A stretch of 64,000 nt of DNA from Mycolicibacter terrae (GCF_010727125.1 NZ_AP022564.1:558001-622000), one strand, 5' to 3'. Positions 17,696 through 26,463 are shown, numbered from the stretch's first letter. Numbers and translations: made by a program. The notes: generated by a model not told the origin, from the letters alone.

Positions 17696-18766
17696 CTAGG
17701 ACCGGTTGCGAGCCGACCAGCGCGGCAGCGGAAGCGGCAGGTCGTTGTAGGTGGCGATGCCGGGCTCGGCGGCCACCACGGCCGGAATGGCGTTGATCGG
17801 CGGCATCGCGGTCATGATGTGGCCGAGCTCGAAGAAGTCGTCGATGGATGTGGCCGAGGCGATCATGTCCGGTGGCGGGGTGAAGCCGACTTGCATGTTC
17901 ACCGTCGGGCGGCCGTCGATGGTGATCTTCCAGCCGTCGCCGTCCAGCTGCCAATCCGGCTCCAGCGTCTGGCCTTTGCGCCACCGCACATTGATGTCGA
18001 TCACGGTCTCGCCGTTGACCATTCCCCGCCAGCTGGCGAATACACCCGCCACATGGCCCGCCGGGATGGTCCACGACGCCATCGGCAGATCCGCGGTGGT
18101 CTGGGCATATTCGGAGACGCAGGTGATCTCGTCGAGCTCGACGCCGATCGCGTCGGCGACCAGCTGCACCGCTTCGGCGAATATCGCGGTGCCCTTGGCG
18201 GCCATCGGCGCCAGGTCCGGGTCGTCGATCGCGGACCCGAAACCCACCGGGCGCTCGGTGTCGGGGGAGTCGTAGAGCGTGGTGTCGGCCGATTCGGTGA
18301 TGGTGATCTTGTCGATCCGGTCGCACGCCGTCGCCGCCACGATGGCCAGCAGCTCCGCGAAGCCCGGACTGACCCCGGAGCCGAACAGGGTGGAACCGCC
18401 CCTGCGGCACGCTTCGTCGAGCCGGGCCCGATCCGCGCCGAGATTGCCGCCGGTGATGAACGATGCCGAGGTCACGACGTTGACGCCCGCCGACAGGATC
18501 TCCACCAGCTCGTCGACGTTGATCCACATCGGGTTGTAGACGACACAGTCGGGTTTCAGCGCCAGCAGCGCCGCGGTGTCGTTGGTGGCCGAGACGCCGA
18601 GCGGGCCGATGCCGACCAGCTCGCCGACGTCGCGGCCGACCTTGTCGTCCGACCACGCGAAGAGTCCGACGAGTTGATAGTCCGGATTGGCGGTGATCGC
18701 CCGGGCGGAACTTTTCCCGACGTTGCCGGTCGTCCACTGAACGATCCGGTATGGGACGGTCGGCAT
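17696..18766 (-). CDS. NAD(P)-binding protein, dihydrodipicolinate-reductase-like
   Basis: A 356-residue protein with an N-terminal Rossmann segment (YRIVQWTTGNVGKSSARAI) and a DapB/2,4-diaminopentanoate-dehydrogenase-like layout (VVYNPMWINVDELVEIL, then GSGVSPGFAELLAIV). Such proteins are common in mycobacterial catabolic clusters, with no assigned reaction. ATG 18766 is favoured over the ATG at 18772 by spacing from GAGG. It lies 29 nt downstream of an aldehyde dehydrogenase gene in the same direction. True DapB is unlikely because the lysine-pathway residues are not evident and the context is catabolic. Confidence 0.75.
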   Translation of the reverse strand: MPTVPYRIVQWTTGNVGKSSARAITANPDYQLVGLFAWSDDKVGRDVGELVGIGPLGVSATNDTAALLALKPDCVVYNPMWINVDELVEILSAGVNVVTSASFITGGNLGADRARLDEACRRGGSTLFGSGVSPGFAELLAIVAATACDRIDKITITESADTTLYDSPDTERPVGFGSAIDDPDLAPMAAKGTAIFAEAVQLVADAIGVELDEITCVSEYAQTTADLPMASWTIPAGHVAGVFASWRGMVNGETVIDINVRWRKGQTLEPDWQLDGDGWKITIDGRPTVNMQVGFTPPPDMIASATSIDDFFELGHIMTAMPPINAIPAVVAAEPGIATYNDLPLPLPRWSARNRS

Positions 18767-18795
18767 GCGCATCACCTCAGTGTTCTCGGCCCCGG

Positions 18796-20253
18796 TCACA
18801 TCTGCGCCCAGACGATCTTCGTCTGGAGGTAGGTTTCGATGCCGGCCTTGCCGGACTCGTAGCCCCAGCCGGACTGCTTGTAGCCGCCGAACGGCATCGA
18901 GTGGTCGAACTGCATCTGGCAGTTCAGCCCCACGGTTCCGGCCTTGAGCCGCTTGGCCAGTCGATGTGCCCGCCCCAGGTTGGACGTCCACGCGGTGGCG
19001 GCCAGACCGTAGCTGCTGTTGTTGGCCAGGGCGATCGCCTCGTCGTCGTCGTCGAACGGCAGGATCGTGACCACCGGCCCGAAGATCTCCTCCTGGAACA
19101 GCCGGCTGGAATCGGGGTCGACATTGGTGACCACGGTGGGGTGCACGAAGTAGCCCTTGCGGTCCAGCCGGTGCCCACCGGTGACGAGCTCGGCGCCGTC
19201 GGATCTGCCCTGCTCCAGATAGCCGAGCACCCGGGTGAGCTGTTTCTGGCTGATCAGTGGCCCGACCATGACGCCGTCGTCCTTGGGGCCGCCGAGCTGC
19301 ATCATGTTGGCCATGTTGGCGATGCCCTCCACGACCCGCTCGTAGACGCCGCGCTGGGCGAAGATACGCGATCCGCAGACACATGCCTGACCCGAGTGCA
19401 CGAAGGTGCCGAACGCCGCCATGGTGATGGCCATGTCGAGGTCGGCATCGTCGTAGATCAGCACCGGCGACTTTCCGCCGAGCTCCAAGGTCACCTTGTT
19501 GAGATTGCTTGCGGCCGAGGCTCGCACGATCTCACGTCCGACTTCGGTCGATCCGGTGAACGCGACCTTCTCGACGTCGGGATGCGCGGTGATCGCCGCG
19601 CCGGCGGTGTGGCCGTAGCCGAGCACCATGTTGACCACACCGTCGGGCACGCCGGCCTCGGACAGGATGCGGTCCAGTACCAGCGCTGAGAGCGGGGTCT
19701 CCTCGGCCGGCTTGACGACGCTGCTGCAGCCAGCGGCCAGCGACGGCGCCAGCTTGGCGCAGAAGTTGAAGACCGGACCGTTCCACGGGAAGATCAGCCC
19801 CACCACGCCATAGGGCTCGCGCAGCGTGTAGACGTGCTGATGTGACTCGATGCCGGTCAGGCCACCGGTGTTGACGTCGCGGGCGATGCCGTCGATCTTG
19901 GTACACCACCCGGCGTAGTAACGGAACCACTCCGAGCCGACCTTGGTGATGATTCCGGCCTGGGAGGCGGGGATGCCGGCGTTGAGCGACTCCAGTTCGG
20001 CCAGGACCTCGGCGTTCTCATCGATCAGGTCGGCGACCTTCCACAGCACCCGGGCCCGGTCGTAGTCGGCCATCTGCGACCACACCCCGGACTCGGCGGT
20101 GGCTTTGGCCCGGGCGACGGCGTCGTTGACGGCTTCGGGCCCGCAGTCGGTGAATTCGGTGAGCTGCTCTTCGGTGGCGGGATCGATGACCGGGATCACG
20201 TCACCGGTACCGGGGACTTTCCGGATGTCGTCCAACACCGTGCGCACCGACAT
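18796..20253 (-). CDS. NAD(P)-dependent aldehyde dehydrogenase
   Basis: A 485-residue aldehyde dehydrogenase with Asn158 (FPWNGP), Glu257 (ELGGKS) and Cys291 (HSGQACVCG), and the C-terminal SMPFGGYKQSGWGYESG. ATG 20253 is supported by AGAGGAT just ahead; the ribosome site lies inside a degenerate copy of the block palindrome, which would let the regulator block both transcription and initiation. The next gene downstream is the Rossmann protein, 29 nt away. It is one of three aldehyde dehydrogenases in the window; the aldehyde is unknown. Confidence 0.93.
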   Translation of the reverse strand: MSVRTVLDDIRKVPGTGDVIPVIDPATEEQLTEFTDCGPEAVNDAVARAKATAESGVWSQMADYDRARVLWKVADLIDENAEVLAELESLNAGIPASQAGIITKVGSEWFRYYAGWCTKIDGIARDVNTGGLTGIESHQHVYTLREPYGVVGLIFPWNGPVFNFCAKLAPSLAAGCSSVVKPAEETPLSALVLDRILSEAGVPDGVVNMVLGYGHTAGAAITAHPDVEKVAFTGSTEVGREIVRASAASNLNKVTLELGGKSPVLIYDDADLDMAITMAAFGTFVHSGQACVCGSRIFAQRGVYERVVEGIANMANMMQLGGPKDDGVMVGPLISQKQLTRVLGYLEQGRSDGAELVTGGHRLDRKGYFVHPTVVTNVDPDSSRLFQEEIFGPVVTILPFDDDDEAIALANNSSYGLAATAWTSNLGRAHRLAKRLKAGTVGLNCQMQFDHSMPFGGYKQSGWGYESGKAGIETYLQTKIVWAQM

Positions 20254-20254
20254 C

Positions 20255-20269
20255 GATAATCCTCTTCTC
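20255..20269 (-). promoter_or_regulatory. degenerate operator at aldehyde dehydrogenase start
   Basis: On the minus strand GAGAAGAGGATTATC, matching 10 of 12 fixed positions of GAGAATNNNATTCTC. It ends one base before the ATG of the aldehyde dehydrogenase and contains its ribosome binding site. The 274-nt gap upstream (to 20527) holds no other gene I can support. Confidence 0.45.
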
Positions 20270-20527
20270 GCATACCGATAATTACGTTCGCAGGATGAGG
20301 CTATGCGCTTCGTCATGGGAAGTCCAGGGTTCGCGCCACGGGCACGGATACGCGTTCGGTGGCAGTCGGAGAATCAGCGCAGCGGCAGGTGCGGTGGGAG
20401 CGCAACGCCGCGCAGCCGGCCGGATCGCCGGCCTCGGCAAGGGCGCGGATCGGCGCCGGTGGGGATCGCGTCCGCGGCGCCGGGGTACATCAGCTGCGGC
20501 GGTGGGGAGTGGGCTGCGGGGGGTCGG

Positions 20528-21181
20528 TCAGCTGCGGGCGAAGCCGTGGGCGCAGAAGTCCCAGACCTCGTCAGCGGTCAGCGGGTTGACCGCCGGATCG
20601 GTTGAGGCCGGGCTGGATTGAGCGTTGAACATGACCGTCTGCATGATCATCGCGGCCACCCGCCTGGGGTTGGGTCCGGCGCGCAACTGTCCGGCGGCCG
20701 CCGCCTGTTCGGTCAGCTCGGCGAGCAACGCCAGCAGCGGGGTGTGGGCGACCTTCACCTCGGCGGGGTGGGTCAACAGCAGGCTCGGGGCGAAATCGGT
20801 GAACAGCGGCCGTTTTGCGGCCGGGTCGGGGCGCGAGGACTCGAACAGCAACTCGACGGCGACCTTGAGGCGTTCCAGCGGATCGGGGTAGTTGGCCGTC
20901 GCGGCGCGGATCTGTTCGGCCGCACGGCTCAGGGCGTCCTCGAAGAGCGCCAGCAGCAGTTCGTGTTTGCCGTCGAACTGCAGGTAGAAGCTGCGCAGCG
21001 ACTGCCGCGAGCGGTCGACAACCTCCTGGACGGTGAAGTCGGTGCTGCCCTTCTCGATGATGATCGACTGCGCCGCATCCAGAAAACGCTGAACGCGTTG
21101 CGCCGCACGTATCTTCGCGGTTTTGATGGAGCGTTCGACCGCGCGCTGCTTCCAGGCGGGTTCTTCGCTCGGGCTGGTCAC
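20528..21181 (-). CDS. TetR-family regulator, candidate master regulator of the block
   Basis: A 217-residue TetR protein. A basic N-terminal arm (KQRAVERSIKTAKIRAAQR) precedes the helix-turn-helix FTVQEVVDRSRQSLRSFYL, with the DGKHELLLALF helix after it. The rest is a helical ligand domain. The GTG start at 21181 follows GGAG. It is divergent from an acyl-CoA dehydrogenase gene, and a perfect GAGAATNNNATTCTC palindrome lies in their shared 222-bp spacer. The same palindrome stands at most operon heads of the block. The usual TetR habit of binding its own promoter makes this protein the best candidate to bind it; a ligand such as a CoA thioester of the substrate is inference. Confidence 0.9.
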   Translation of the reverse strand: MTSPSEEPAWKQRAVERSIKTAKIRAAQRVQRFLDAAQSIIIEKGSTDFTVQEVVDRSRQSLRSFYLQFDGKHELLLALFEDALSRAAEQIRAATANYPDPLERLKVAVELLFESSRPDPAAKRPLFTDFAPSLLLTHPAEVKVAHTPLLALLAELTEQAAAAGQLRAGPNPRRVAAMIMQTVMFNAQSSPASTDPAVNPLTADEVWDFCAHGFARS

Positions 21182-21302
21182 CGGCACTCCGGGCTGGTGC
21201 GCGGTAGGCGAGGCACAGCGCAACTGTACTGGACGGTAACGTGACGGCGGCGCGCGACACCGGCAACGGGATGACGATTCAGAGATCGCAACTTCTCCAT
21301 TC

Positions 21303-21317
21303 GAGAATGATATTCTC
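21303..21317. promoter_or_regulatory. palindromic operator beside the TetR gene
   Basis: GAGAATGATATTCTC, all 12 fixed positions matched, in the spacer between the leftward TetR gene (starts 21181) and the rightward acyl-CoA dehydrogenase (starts 21404). It is the copy that links the palindrome to a candidate regulator gene. Confidence 0.8.
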
Positions 21318-21403
21318 ATTGCTGCGTCTATGGAAGCGGACTCGCAAGATCCGAGCAGGTCCGGAAACGGGAGAACCCGGGACGCCCGAACCGAGGAGTG
21401 TCG

Positions 21404-22576
21404 GTGCAACTCGCCTTTGATTCCGACGTTGAGAGTTTCCGAGCCGAGTTCTCGGCATTCCTCGATGCGCATCTGCCCACCGATGCCGAGGCGCTCGAGC
21501 GGTCACAGTCGTGCTCGCACGTCCCGGAGTGGGCGCGGCGCTGGCAGCGCCTGCTGTTCGACAACGGCTGGCTGCTGCCCGGGAATCCTCCTGAATTCGG
21601 TGGCCGCAACGCGAACATCCTGCAGCAGTACGTGCACTCCGAGGAGCTGTCCCGCCGGCGGATCTATCCCAGCTTCAACCCGCAGGGGGTCGGCATCATC
21701 GCGGCGTCCCTGCTGTCGTTCGGCACCGAGGAGCAGAAGCGGCAGTGGGCGGTCCCGATCCTTCGTGCCGAGATCACGGCCTCGCTGGGCATGAGCGAAC
21801 CGGGCGCGGGCTCGGACCTGGCCGGACTACAGACCCGCGCGGTGCTCACCGGCGACCACTTCGTGGTCAACGGCCAGAAGGTGTGGACGTCGGGCGCCCA
21901 CCACGCGGACGTGTTGTTGACCTTCGTACGCACCGACCCGAATGCGCCCAAGCACAAAGGCATCAGCGTGCTGCTGATACCCACCGACTCCCCGGGAGTG
22001 GTGCGGCGGCCCTTTGCCTCGGCATGCGGCCACGACGACGTCGATTTCAATGAGGTCTTCTTCACCGATGTCAAGGTGCCCGCCGAGAATCTGGTGGGTC
22101 CGCTCAACGGCGGCTGGGGGGTCGCCAACGGCTCGCTCGGTCATGAACGCACCCTGCTGTGGATGAGCTTCGCCGATCGGCTGCGCGACCTGATCCATGA
22201 CTTCCGGCCGGCCGGGGAGCTGGACCGCGACCGCTTCGCGACGTTGTTGATGGACGATCAGGCGTTGCGACTGATCGGATCGGTGGCGTTGGCGCAGGCG
22301 GCCCGCGGCGAGCAGGACGTCCCAGCGCTGTCGGTGCTCAAGCTGCTGGGCTCCGAGGCGGTGCAGACTGCCACCGAACACGCGCTCGACGCTTCCGGAA
22401 GCAGCGGCCTGACCCACCCGGCCGGCTCGGGAACCTACACGCCGATGAACGACGACTACGCCACCGCGAGCTGGTTCGACCGCTACCTGCGCAGCTTCTC
22501 CGGGACCATTGCCGGCGGCACATCGGAGATCCAGCGCAATATCATCGCGCAACGGGTCCTGGGCCTGCCCCGATAG
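21404..22576 (+). CDS. acyl-CoA dehydrogenase
   Basis: A 390-residue full-length acyl-CoA dehydrogenase. It shows MSEPGAGSDLAGL at 130-142, FVVNGQKVWTSG, the GHER segment with Glu248 and GGTSEIQRNIIAQRVLGL at the end. It is a close paralogue of the protein at 43564-44739; long stretches such as WARRWQRLLFDNGWLLPGNP are identical. The start is set at GTG 21404 by that paralogue and by GAGGAG five bases ahead; an in-frame GTG at 21398 overlaps the ribosome site. It is a single-gene unit with its own palindrome and no adjacent short subunit, so it may pair with one encoded elsewhere in the block. Confidence 0.92.
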   Translation: MQLAFDSDVESFRAEFSAFLDAHLPTDAEALERSQSCSHVPEWARRWQRLLFDNGWLLPGNPPEFGGRNANILQQYVHSEELSRRRIYPSFNPQGVGIIAASLLSFGTEEQKRQWAVPILRAEITASLGMSEPGAGSDLAGLQTRAVLTGDHFVVNGQKVWTSGAHHADVLLTFVRTDPNAPKHKGISVLLIPTDSPGVVRRPFASACGHDDVDFNEVFFTDVKVPAENLVGPLNGGWGVANGSLGHERTLLWMSFADRLRDLIHDFRPAGELDRDRFATLLMDDQALRLIGSVALAQAARGEQDVPALSVLKLLGSEAVQTATEHALDASGSSGLTHPAGSGTYTPMNDDYATASWFDRYLRSFSGTIAGGTSEIQRNIIAQRVLGLPR

Positions 22577-22613
22577 CCGCGGCGACGACGGCGTGGTCTG
22601 GTCTGCTCGCCGG

Positions 22614-23417
22614 CTATAACTGCACCAGTCGTGGGGCCGAGCCGCGGGCCCGCAGACCGCCGCCGACCCGGCGGGTCAAGTCGCGCGCACTGCCCAGCAA
22701 TCCGTCCAGGACCAGCACCCGCTCGATATGGCGATGCAGATCGTGCTCCGCGGTGAAGCCGACTCCACCCAGCACCTGCTGGCAGTGCTTGGCCGCGGTC
22801 AACGCGGCCTTGCCCGCGGCGGCCTTGGCCAGCATCGAGGTCAGGTCCGGGCTTTCGACGACGGGGACGGTGAGGGTGGCCTCGGCGCCCTCGATGGCGA
22901 CCAGGGTTTCGGCGAGCCGGTGCCGAATGGCCTGAAAGGAGGCGATCGGTTTACCGAACTGCACCCGGTCCAGCGCGTGCTGGCGGGCCAGGGCCAGCAT
23001 CGCCCGCGCCGAACCGACCAGCCACCACCCCAACGCGCGCTGAGCATCACCCACCCGCATCAGCTCCCCGCCGGGTACTCCGCGCAGCGGAAGCCCGCCA
23101 AGAACGGGATTGCCCTCGCCTTCCCTCCGTTCCCAGATCACCCAGCTGCCGCCGGCATAGGGCATCGGGGGAGTGCCGCCGGGCACGCCGCCGATGGTCT
23201 CCAGTATCACGTCGTTGAGTACCGAGGCGTGCGCCCCGGTCTCTCCGAGCAGCCGGAACACCAGTGGGATCGCCAGGTCCGGATCATCGGAAAGCATTTC
23301 TGCCCAACCGAGTTCGGCCAGGGCCCGATCCAGCTCGGCGCCGGACTGCGACGCCATGGTCTTGCGCAGGGTGTCTTCCAGCAGAGCGATCGACGTGGCA
23401 TCGATTCCGGTGGTCAT
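22614..23417 (-). CDS. acyl-CoA dehydrogenase, short subunit
   Basis: A 267-residue truncated-type acyl-CoA dehydrogenase. The C-terminal helical domain is clear (LDRVQFGKPIASFQAIRHRL, then QQVLGGVGFTAEHDLHR), but the GHER and GGTSEIQ segments are missing. It starts two bases after the stop of the full-length partner at 23420-24508, so a heteromeric alpha2-beta2 dehydrogenase is likely. ATG 23417 has AAGGAG at five bases; a GTG six bases upstream overlaps that site. It is the last gene of the seven-gene leftward operon that begins at 28293. Confidence 0.87.
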   Translation of the reverse strand: MTTGIDATSIALLEDTLRKTMASQSGAELDRALAELGWAEMLSDDPDLAIPLVFRLLGETGAHASVLNDVILETIGGVPGGTPPMPYAGGSWVIWERREGEGNPVLGGLPLRGVPGGELMRVGDAQRALGWWLVGSARAMLALARQHALDRVQFGKPIASFQAIRHRLAETLVAIEGAEATLTVPVVESPDLTSMLAKAAAGKAALTAAKHCQQVLGGVGFTAEHDLHRHIERVLVLDGLLGSARDLTRRVGGGLRARGSAPRLVQL

Positions 23418-23419
23418 CG

Positions 23420-24508
23420 TCACTCCTTGCCGAGGTCCAGCAGTCGGCGGGCGATGATGTTGCGTTGGATCTCCGAGGTGCCGCCGTAGATGGTCGCCGC
23501 GCGCGAGTAGAGATACTCGGTGCGCCAGGATGACTCGTCGAGCTCGATGGTTCCCGGCAGCAGGTCGCGCACCGTGTCGAAGAGCTTCTGTTCGGCGGTG
23601 GCCAGCAGCACCTTGTCGATCGAGGTGTCCGGGCCCAGCCTGGTGCCCCCGGCCAGCCGGTGCTGGGTGGCGCGGGACCGACAGCGCAGCGTGTGCAGGG
23701 CGAGGTAGGCATCGCCCAACTCGGCGTCATCGATCTCGGTCGTCTCGACGATGAGCCGATCCAGCCGCGAGTACAGGTAGGCGATGCGCTGCCAGAAGCA
23801 GGTGGAGCGCTCGAACGGCAGCAGATCCATGGCGAGCCGCCAGCCGTCACCGGGCTCGCCGAGCATACGCCCGGCGGGGACCGCCACGTCGTCGAAGTAG
23901 ACCTCACAGAACTCGTCCACTCCGTGCATCGTCCGTAACGGACGCACGGTGATGCCGGGGGCGTCCATGTCGACGAAGAACGCGGTGATTCCGTCATGGC
24001 CGGGAGCGGTGCGGGTCAACAGCACGCAGCGTGTCGAATACTGGGCGAAGCTGGTCCACACCTTCTGGCCGTTGATGATCCAGGTGTCGCCGTCAGGGAT
24101 GGCGCGGGTCGACAGGGACGCCAGGTCGCTGCCGGAGCCCGGCTCGGAGAAGCCCTGGCACCATAGTTCGCGGCCGGACAGCAGCCGGGGCACCATCTCC
24201 GCGGCGAGTTCTGGTGGCGCGTAGTCGATCATGGTGGGCGCCAGCACTTCCAGCATCGAATACGGACCGGGTTCGGCGAGCCCGCGGCCGACGACCTCTT
24301 CGCCGACGACCGCCCGCAGCATCGCCGGCCCGCCCAGGCCGCCGGCCTCGACCGGCCAGCCGTAGCGCATCCAGTCGGCTTCGTACAGCGCGGCGCAGAC
24401 CCGGCCGAACTGCCTGACGTGGCTCTCCAGCGAGTGATCCGGCCCGGGGGTCAGGTCATGTGCGTCGAGCCAGGCGCGCAGATCCGCGTGGAATTCAGAA
24501 ACATTCAT
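23420..24508 (-). CDS. acyl-CoA dehydrogenase, full-length partner subunit
   Basis: A 362-residue acyl-CoA dehydrogenase with GFSEPGSGSDLASL, WIINGQKVWTSFA, a segment LPFERST at the GHER position, and YGGTSEIQRNIIARRLLDL at the C-terminus. It oxidises a CoA thioester to the enoyl-CoA, probably together with the short subunit encoded immediately downstream. Its ATG overlaps the stop of the SnoaL-like gene by four bases. Confidence 0.92.
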   Translation of the reverse strand: MNVSEFHADLRAWLDAHDLTPGPDHSLESHVRQFGRVCAALYEADWMRYGWPVEAGGLGGPAMLRAVVGEEVVGRGLAEPGPYSMLEVLAPTMIDYAPPELAAEMVPRLLSGRELWCQGFSEPGSGSDLASLSTRAIPDGDTWIINGQKVWTSFAQYSTRCVLLTRTAPGHDGITAFFVDMDAPGITVRPLRTMHGVDEFCEVYFDDVAVPAGRMLGEPGDGWRLAMDLLPFERSTCFWQRIAYLYSRLDRLIVETTEIDDAELGDAYLALHTLRCRSRATQHRLAGGTRLGPDTSIDKVLLATAEQKLFDTVRDLLPGTIELDESSWRTEYLYSRAATIYGGTSEIQRNIIARRLLDLGKE

Positions 24509-24927
24509 TTCGATGAAGGGCGACCGATCGCGTGTGGACGGCCCGAGTCGTGCACACCGCTACGGCGGATGAACGTCATCGCCCGGGTCTTCAACCGCCA
24601 GCCGTCCGCGGTGCGCACATAGGTGTCGTTGTAGTAGCCGATCCGCATGTCGTGGCTGGCGTGGTCGATGAAGCACAGTGGTTGGGTGCCGGTCGCGGTG
24701 TCGCCGTCCAGCTCGATCACCGGGGTTCCGGTCATGAACAAGCCTTTGGGGGCTGCCTCCACCAGCACCGGAAACCGGTCCAGCGAATAGGTTTCGCCGA
24801 AAGCACTGTAGGTGCCGTCCGGAGTGAACACCGCCACCAGCCCGTCGATGTCGCCCTGGGTGATCGTCACCGCGTAGCGGGCGAGTAGCTGCTGAATCTC
24901 GACGAGCTCGTCAGTTCTTGTTGACAT
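24505..24927 (-). CDS. SnoaL-like / NTF2-fold protein
   Basis: A 140-residue small alpha+beta protein with the NTF2-fold pattern: an N-terminal helix (ELVEIQQLLARYAVTITQGD), then VAVFTPDGTYSA and a C-terminal strand DGWRLKTRAMTFIRR. Family members include ketosteroid isomerase, SnoaL cyclases, dehydratases and small subunits of ring-hydroxylating dioxygenases. A beta-subunit role for the Rieske protein in the same operon is possible, although three genes separate them; a dehydratase or isomerase role is equally plausible. The start overlaps the amidohydrolase 3' end by 17 bases. Confidence 0.8.
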   Translation of the reverse strand: MSTRTDELVEIQQLLARYAVTITQGDIDGLVAVFTPDGTYSAFGETYSLDRFPVLVEAAPKGLFMTGTPVIELDGDTATGTQPLCFIDHASHDMRIGYYNDTYVRTADGWRLKTRAMTFIRRSGVHDSGRPHAIGRPSSK

Positions 24928-26137
24928 ACACCTGGCCGCCTTTCATGACGAACTTCACGTTCTGGGTAACGCTGATGTCGGACAACGGATCTCCCGGCAC
25001 CCCGATGATGTCTGCGAGTAGGCCCTCGGCCAGCCGGCCGCGGTCGGCGGCGTTGATCAGCTCAGCTGCCGTCACCGTCGCCGCCTTGAGCACCGCGGCC
25101 GGCGGCATGCCCCAGTCGACCAGGGTGACCAGTTCGTCGGCGTTGCGGCCGTGTGGGATCGCGGGTGCGTCGGTGCCGACGGCGATCTTCACCCCGGCCT
25201 CGTAGGCTGCTTTGATCGAGGTTCGGGCCTTGGGGAACATCTCTGCGGCCTTGGCCTGCAGTTCGGGCGCGGCTTTCGACACGTCCATCGCCTCGGCCAG
25301 TCGGCGGGTGGTGACCAGGAACCGGTCGTGTTCGACAAGCAGCGCGATCGCCTCGTCGTCCATCAGGAATCCGTGTTCGATGCAGTCGATTCCGCACGCC
25401 ACCGCGTGTTTGACCGCCTCGGCGCCGTGGGTGTGCGCGGCCACCCGCAGCCCGCGCCGGTGCGCCTCGTCGACGATGGCGCGCAGCTCCTCATCCGAGT
25501 AGTGCTGTGCGCCGGCCTCCCCGGTCAGCGACATCACGCCACCGGAGCAGCACACCTTGATCAGCTGTGCGCCGTGCTTGATCTGGTAGCGCACCGCCTT
25601 GCGGATCTCGTCGACGCCGTTGGCGATGCCCTCCTCGACGGTCAGCTCCAACGCGCCCGGCATGAACGCCGCGAACATCGTCGGATCCAGGTGGCCGCCG
25701 GTCGGGGTGATCGCATGACCGGCCGGCACCACCCGCGGTCCCTCGATCCAGCCTGCGTCGATCGCCTTGCCCAATGCGACGTCGAGCAGGTATCCGCCGG
25801 TCTTGACGAACAGTCCGAGGTTTCGCACCGTGGTGAAACCGGCACGCAGCGTGCGCCGGGCGTTGCCGACCGCACGCAGCACCCGGGTCGGCGGGTCATC
25901 CTGCACCTGGGACAGGCCGGGGTTCTCACCCCGGCCGCCCATCAGCAGGTTGACCTCCATGTCCATCAGCCCGGGCAGCAGGATCAGGTCACCGAGATCC
26001 AGCACCTCGTCGTCCGTACCGGACGTCGGGGATCCGCCGACGGCGACGATCTTGTCGCCGTCGACCCGGATGACCCCGGGCCGGATGATCTCATCGGAGT
26101 CGACGTCGAGCAGCCCGGCTGCTTTGAGCGTCAGCAC
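24911..26137 (-). CDS. amidohydrolase (imidazolonepropionase/prolidase-like) with altered metal site
   Basis: A 408-residue cyclic amidohydrolase-superfamily protein: N-terminal small beta domain, TIM barrel, then a closing strand DIIGVPGDPLSDISV. The usual HxH metal pair after the first barrel strand is replaced by Glu61-Val-Asn63 (LPGLMDMEVNLL). The other ligands are present: Lys194 (LIKVCCSGG), His235/His237 (AAHTHG), His255 (IEHG) and Asp323 (GTDAP). It may therefore bind one metal or use a different site. GTG 26137 lies two bases after the preceding stop. The reaction, perhaps C-N or lactone hydrolysis or C-C cleavage, is unknown. Confidence 0.85.
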   Translation of the reverse strand: MLTLKAAGLLDVDSDEIIRPGVIRVDGDKIVAVGGSPTSGTDDEVLDLGDLILLPGLMDMEVNLLMGGRGENPGLSQVQDDPPTRVLRAVGNARRTLRAGFTTVRNLGLFVKTGGYLLDVALGKAIDAGWIEGPRVVPAGHAITPTGGHLDPTMFAAFMPGALELTVEEGIANGVDEIRKAVRYQIKHGAQLIKVCCSGGVMSLTGEAGAQHYSDEELRAIVDEAHRRGLRVAAHTHGAEAVKHAVACGIDCIEHGFLMDDEAIALLVEHDRFLVTTRRLAEAMDVSKAAPELQAKAAEMFPKARTSIKAAYEAGVKIAVGTDAPAIPHGRNADELVTLVDWGMPPAAVLKAATVTAAELINAADRGRLAEGLLADIIGVPGDPLSDISVTQNVKFVMKGGQVYVNKN

Positions 26138-26139
26138 CT

Positions 26140-26463
26140 TTAGACGACCGGTTCCTTGATGCAGTCGATCCAGGCCGCGCCGCTGTCCGGCACTCGCGGC
26201 TGCTTCCAGGCCTCGATCGGGAAAGAGACCATCACCAGCGACTGCATGAGGTGCATCAGTGAGCGGGCGTCCTCGGGGAGGTCCTGCAGGTCGAACTTGT
26301 CCAGGTAGGTGATGGCGTCCTCGAGTCGCCCGAACGCCGCGTCGTAAAACTCCTGCATCTGCGGCATGGTGGAGGCCAGCCGTTTGGCGTAGCGCTCCGG
26401 CTCGGTCGCCAGGGCCCAGTCGGCGTAGGGCTGCAGGTCAGCGAAGTCAGACGGTAGCGCCAT
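26140..26463 (-). CDS. small uncharacterised protein downstream of the Rieske oxygenase
   Basis: A 107-residue acidic, mostly helical protein (LQPYADWALATEPERYAKRL, then MPQMQEFYDAAFGRLEDAI) with no signal peptide, membrane segment or metal motif I recognise. The start ATG 26463 has AAGGAG eight bases ahead and lies within the end of the Rieske gene (17-base overlap). Such tight coupling to a Rieske alpha subunit suggests an accessory or specificity factor for that enzyme; this is inference. Confidence 0.75.
   Translation of the reverse strand: MALPSDFADLQPYADWALATEPERYAKRLASTMPQMQEFYDAAFGRLEDAITYLDKFDLQDLPEDARSLMHLMQSLVMVSFPIEAWKQPRVPDSGAAWIDCIKEPVV

Noticed and set aside
17684..17712. Possible bidirectional terminator (CTCGAACCG ... 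CGGTTGCGAG) between MeaB and the Rossmann protein
   Set aside because: The stem has a bulge and no U-run, and half of it lies in coding sequence. Too weak to annotate.
17696..19384. 562-codon leftward frame suggesting a fusion of aldehyde dehydrogenase fragments with the Rossmann protein
   Set aside because: Its first part is an alternative frame of the aldehyde dehydrogenase gene at 18796-20253. The real protein starts at 18766 behind a GAGG site.
20278..20527. Small rightward frames upstream of the aldehyde dehydrogenase
   Set aside because: Arg/Gly-rich with no ribosome site or conserved pattern; I treat the 274-nt gap as regulatory or empty.
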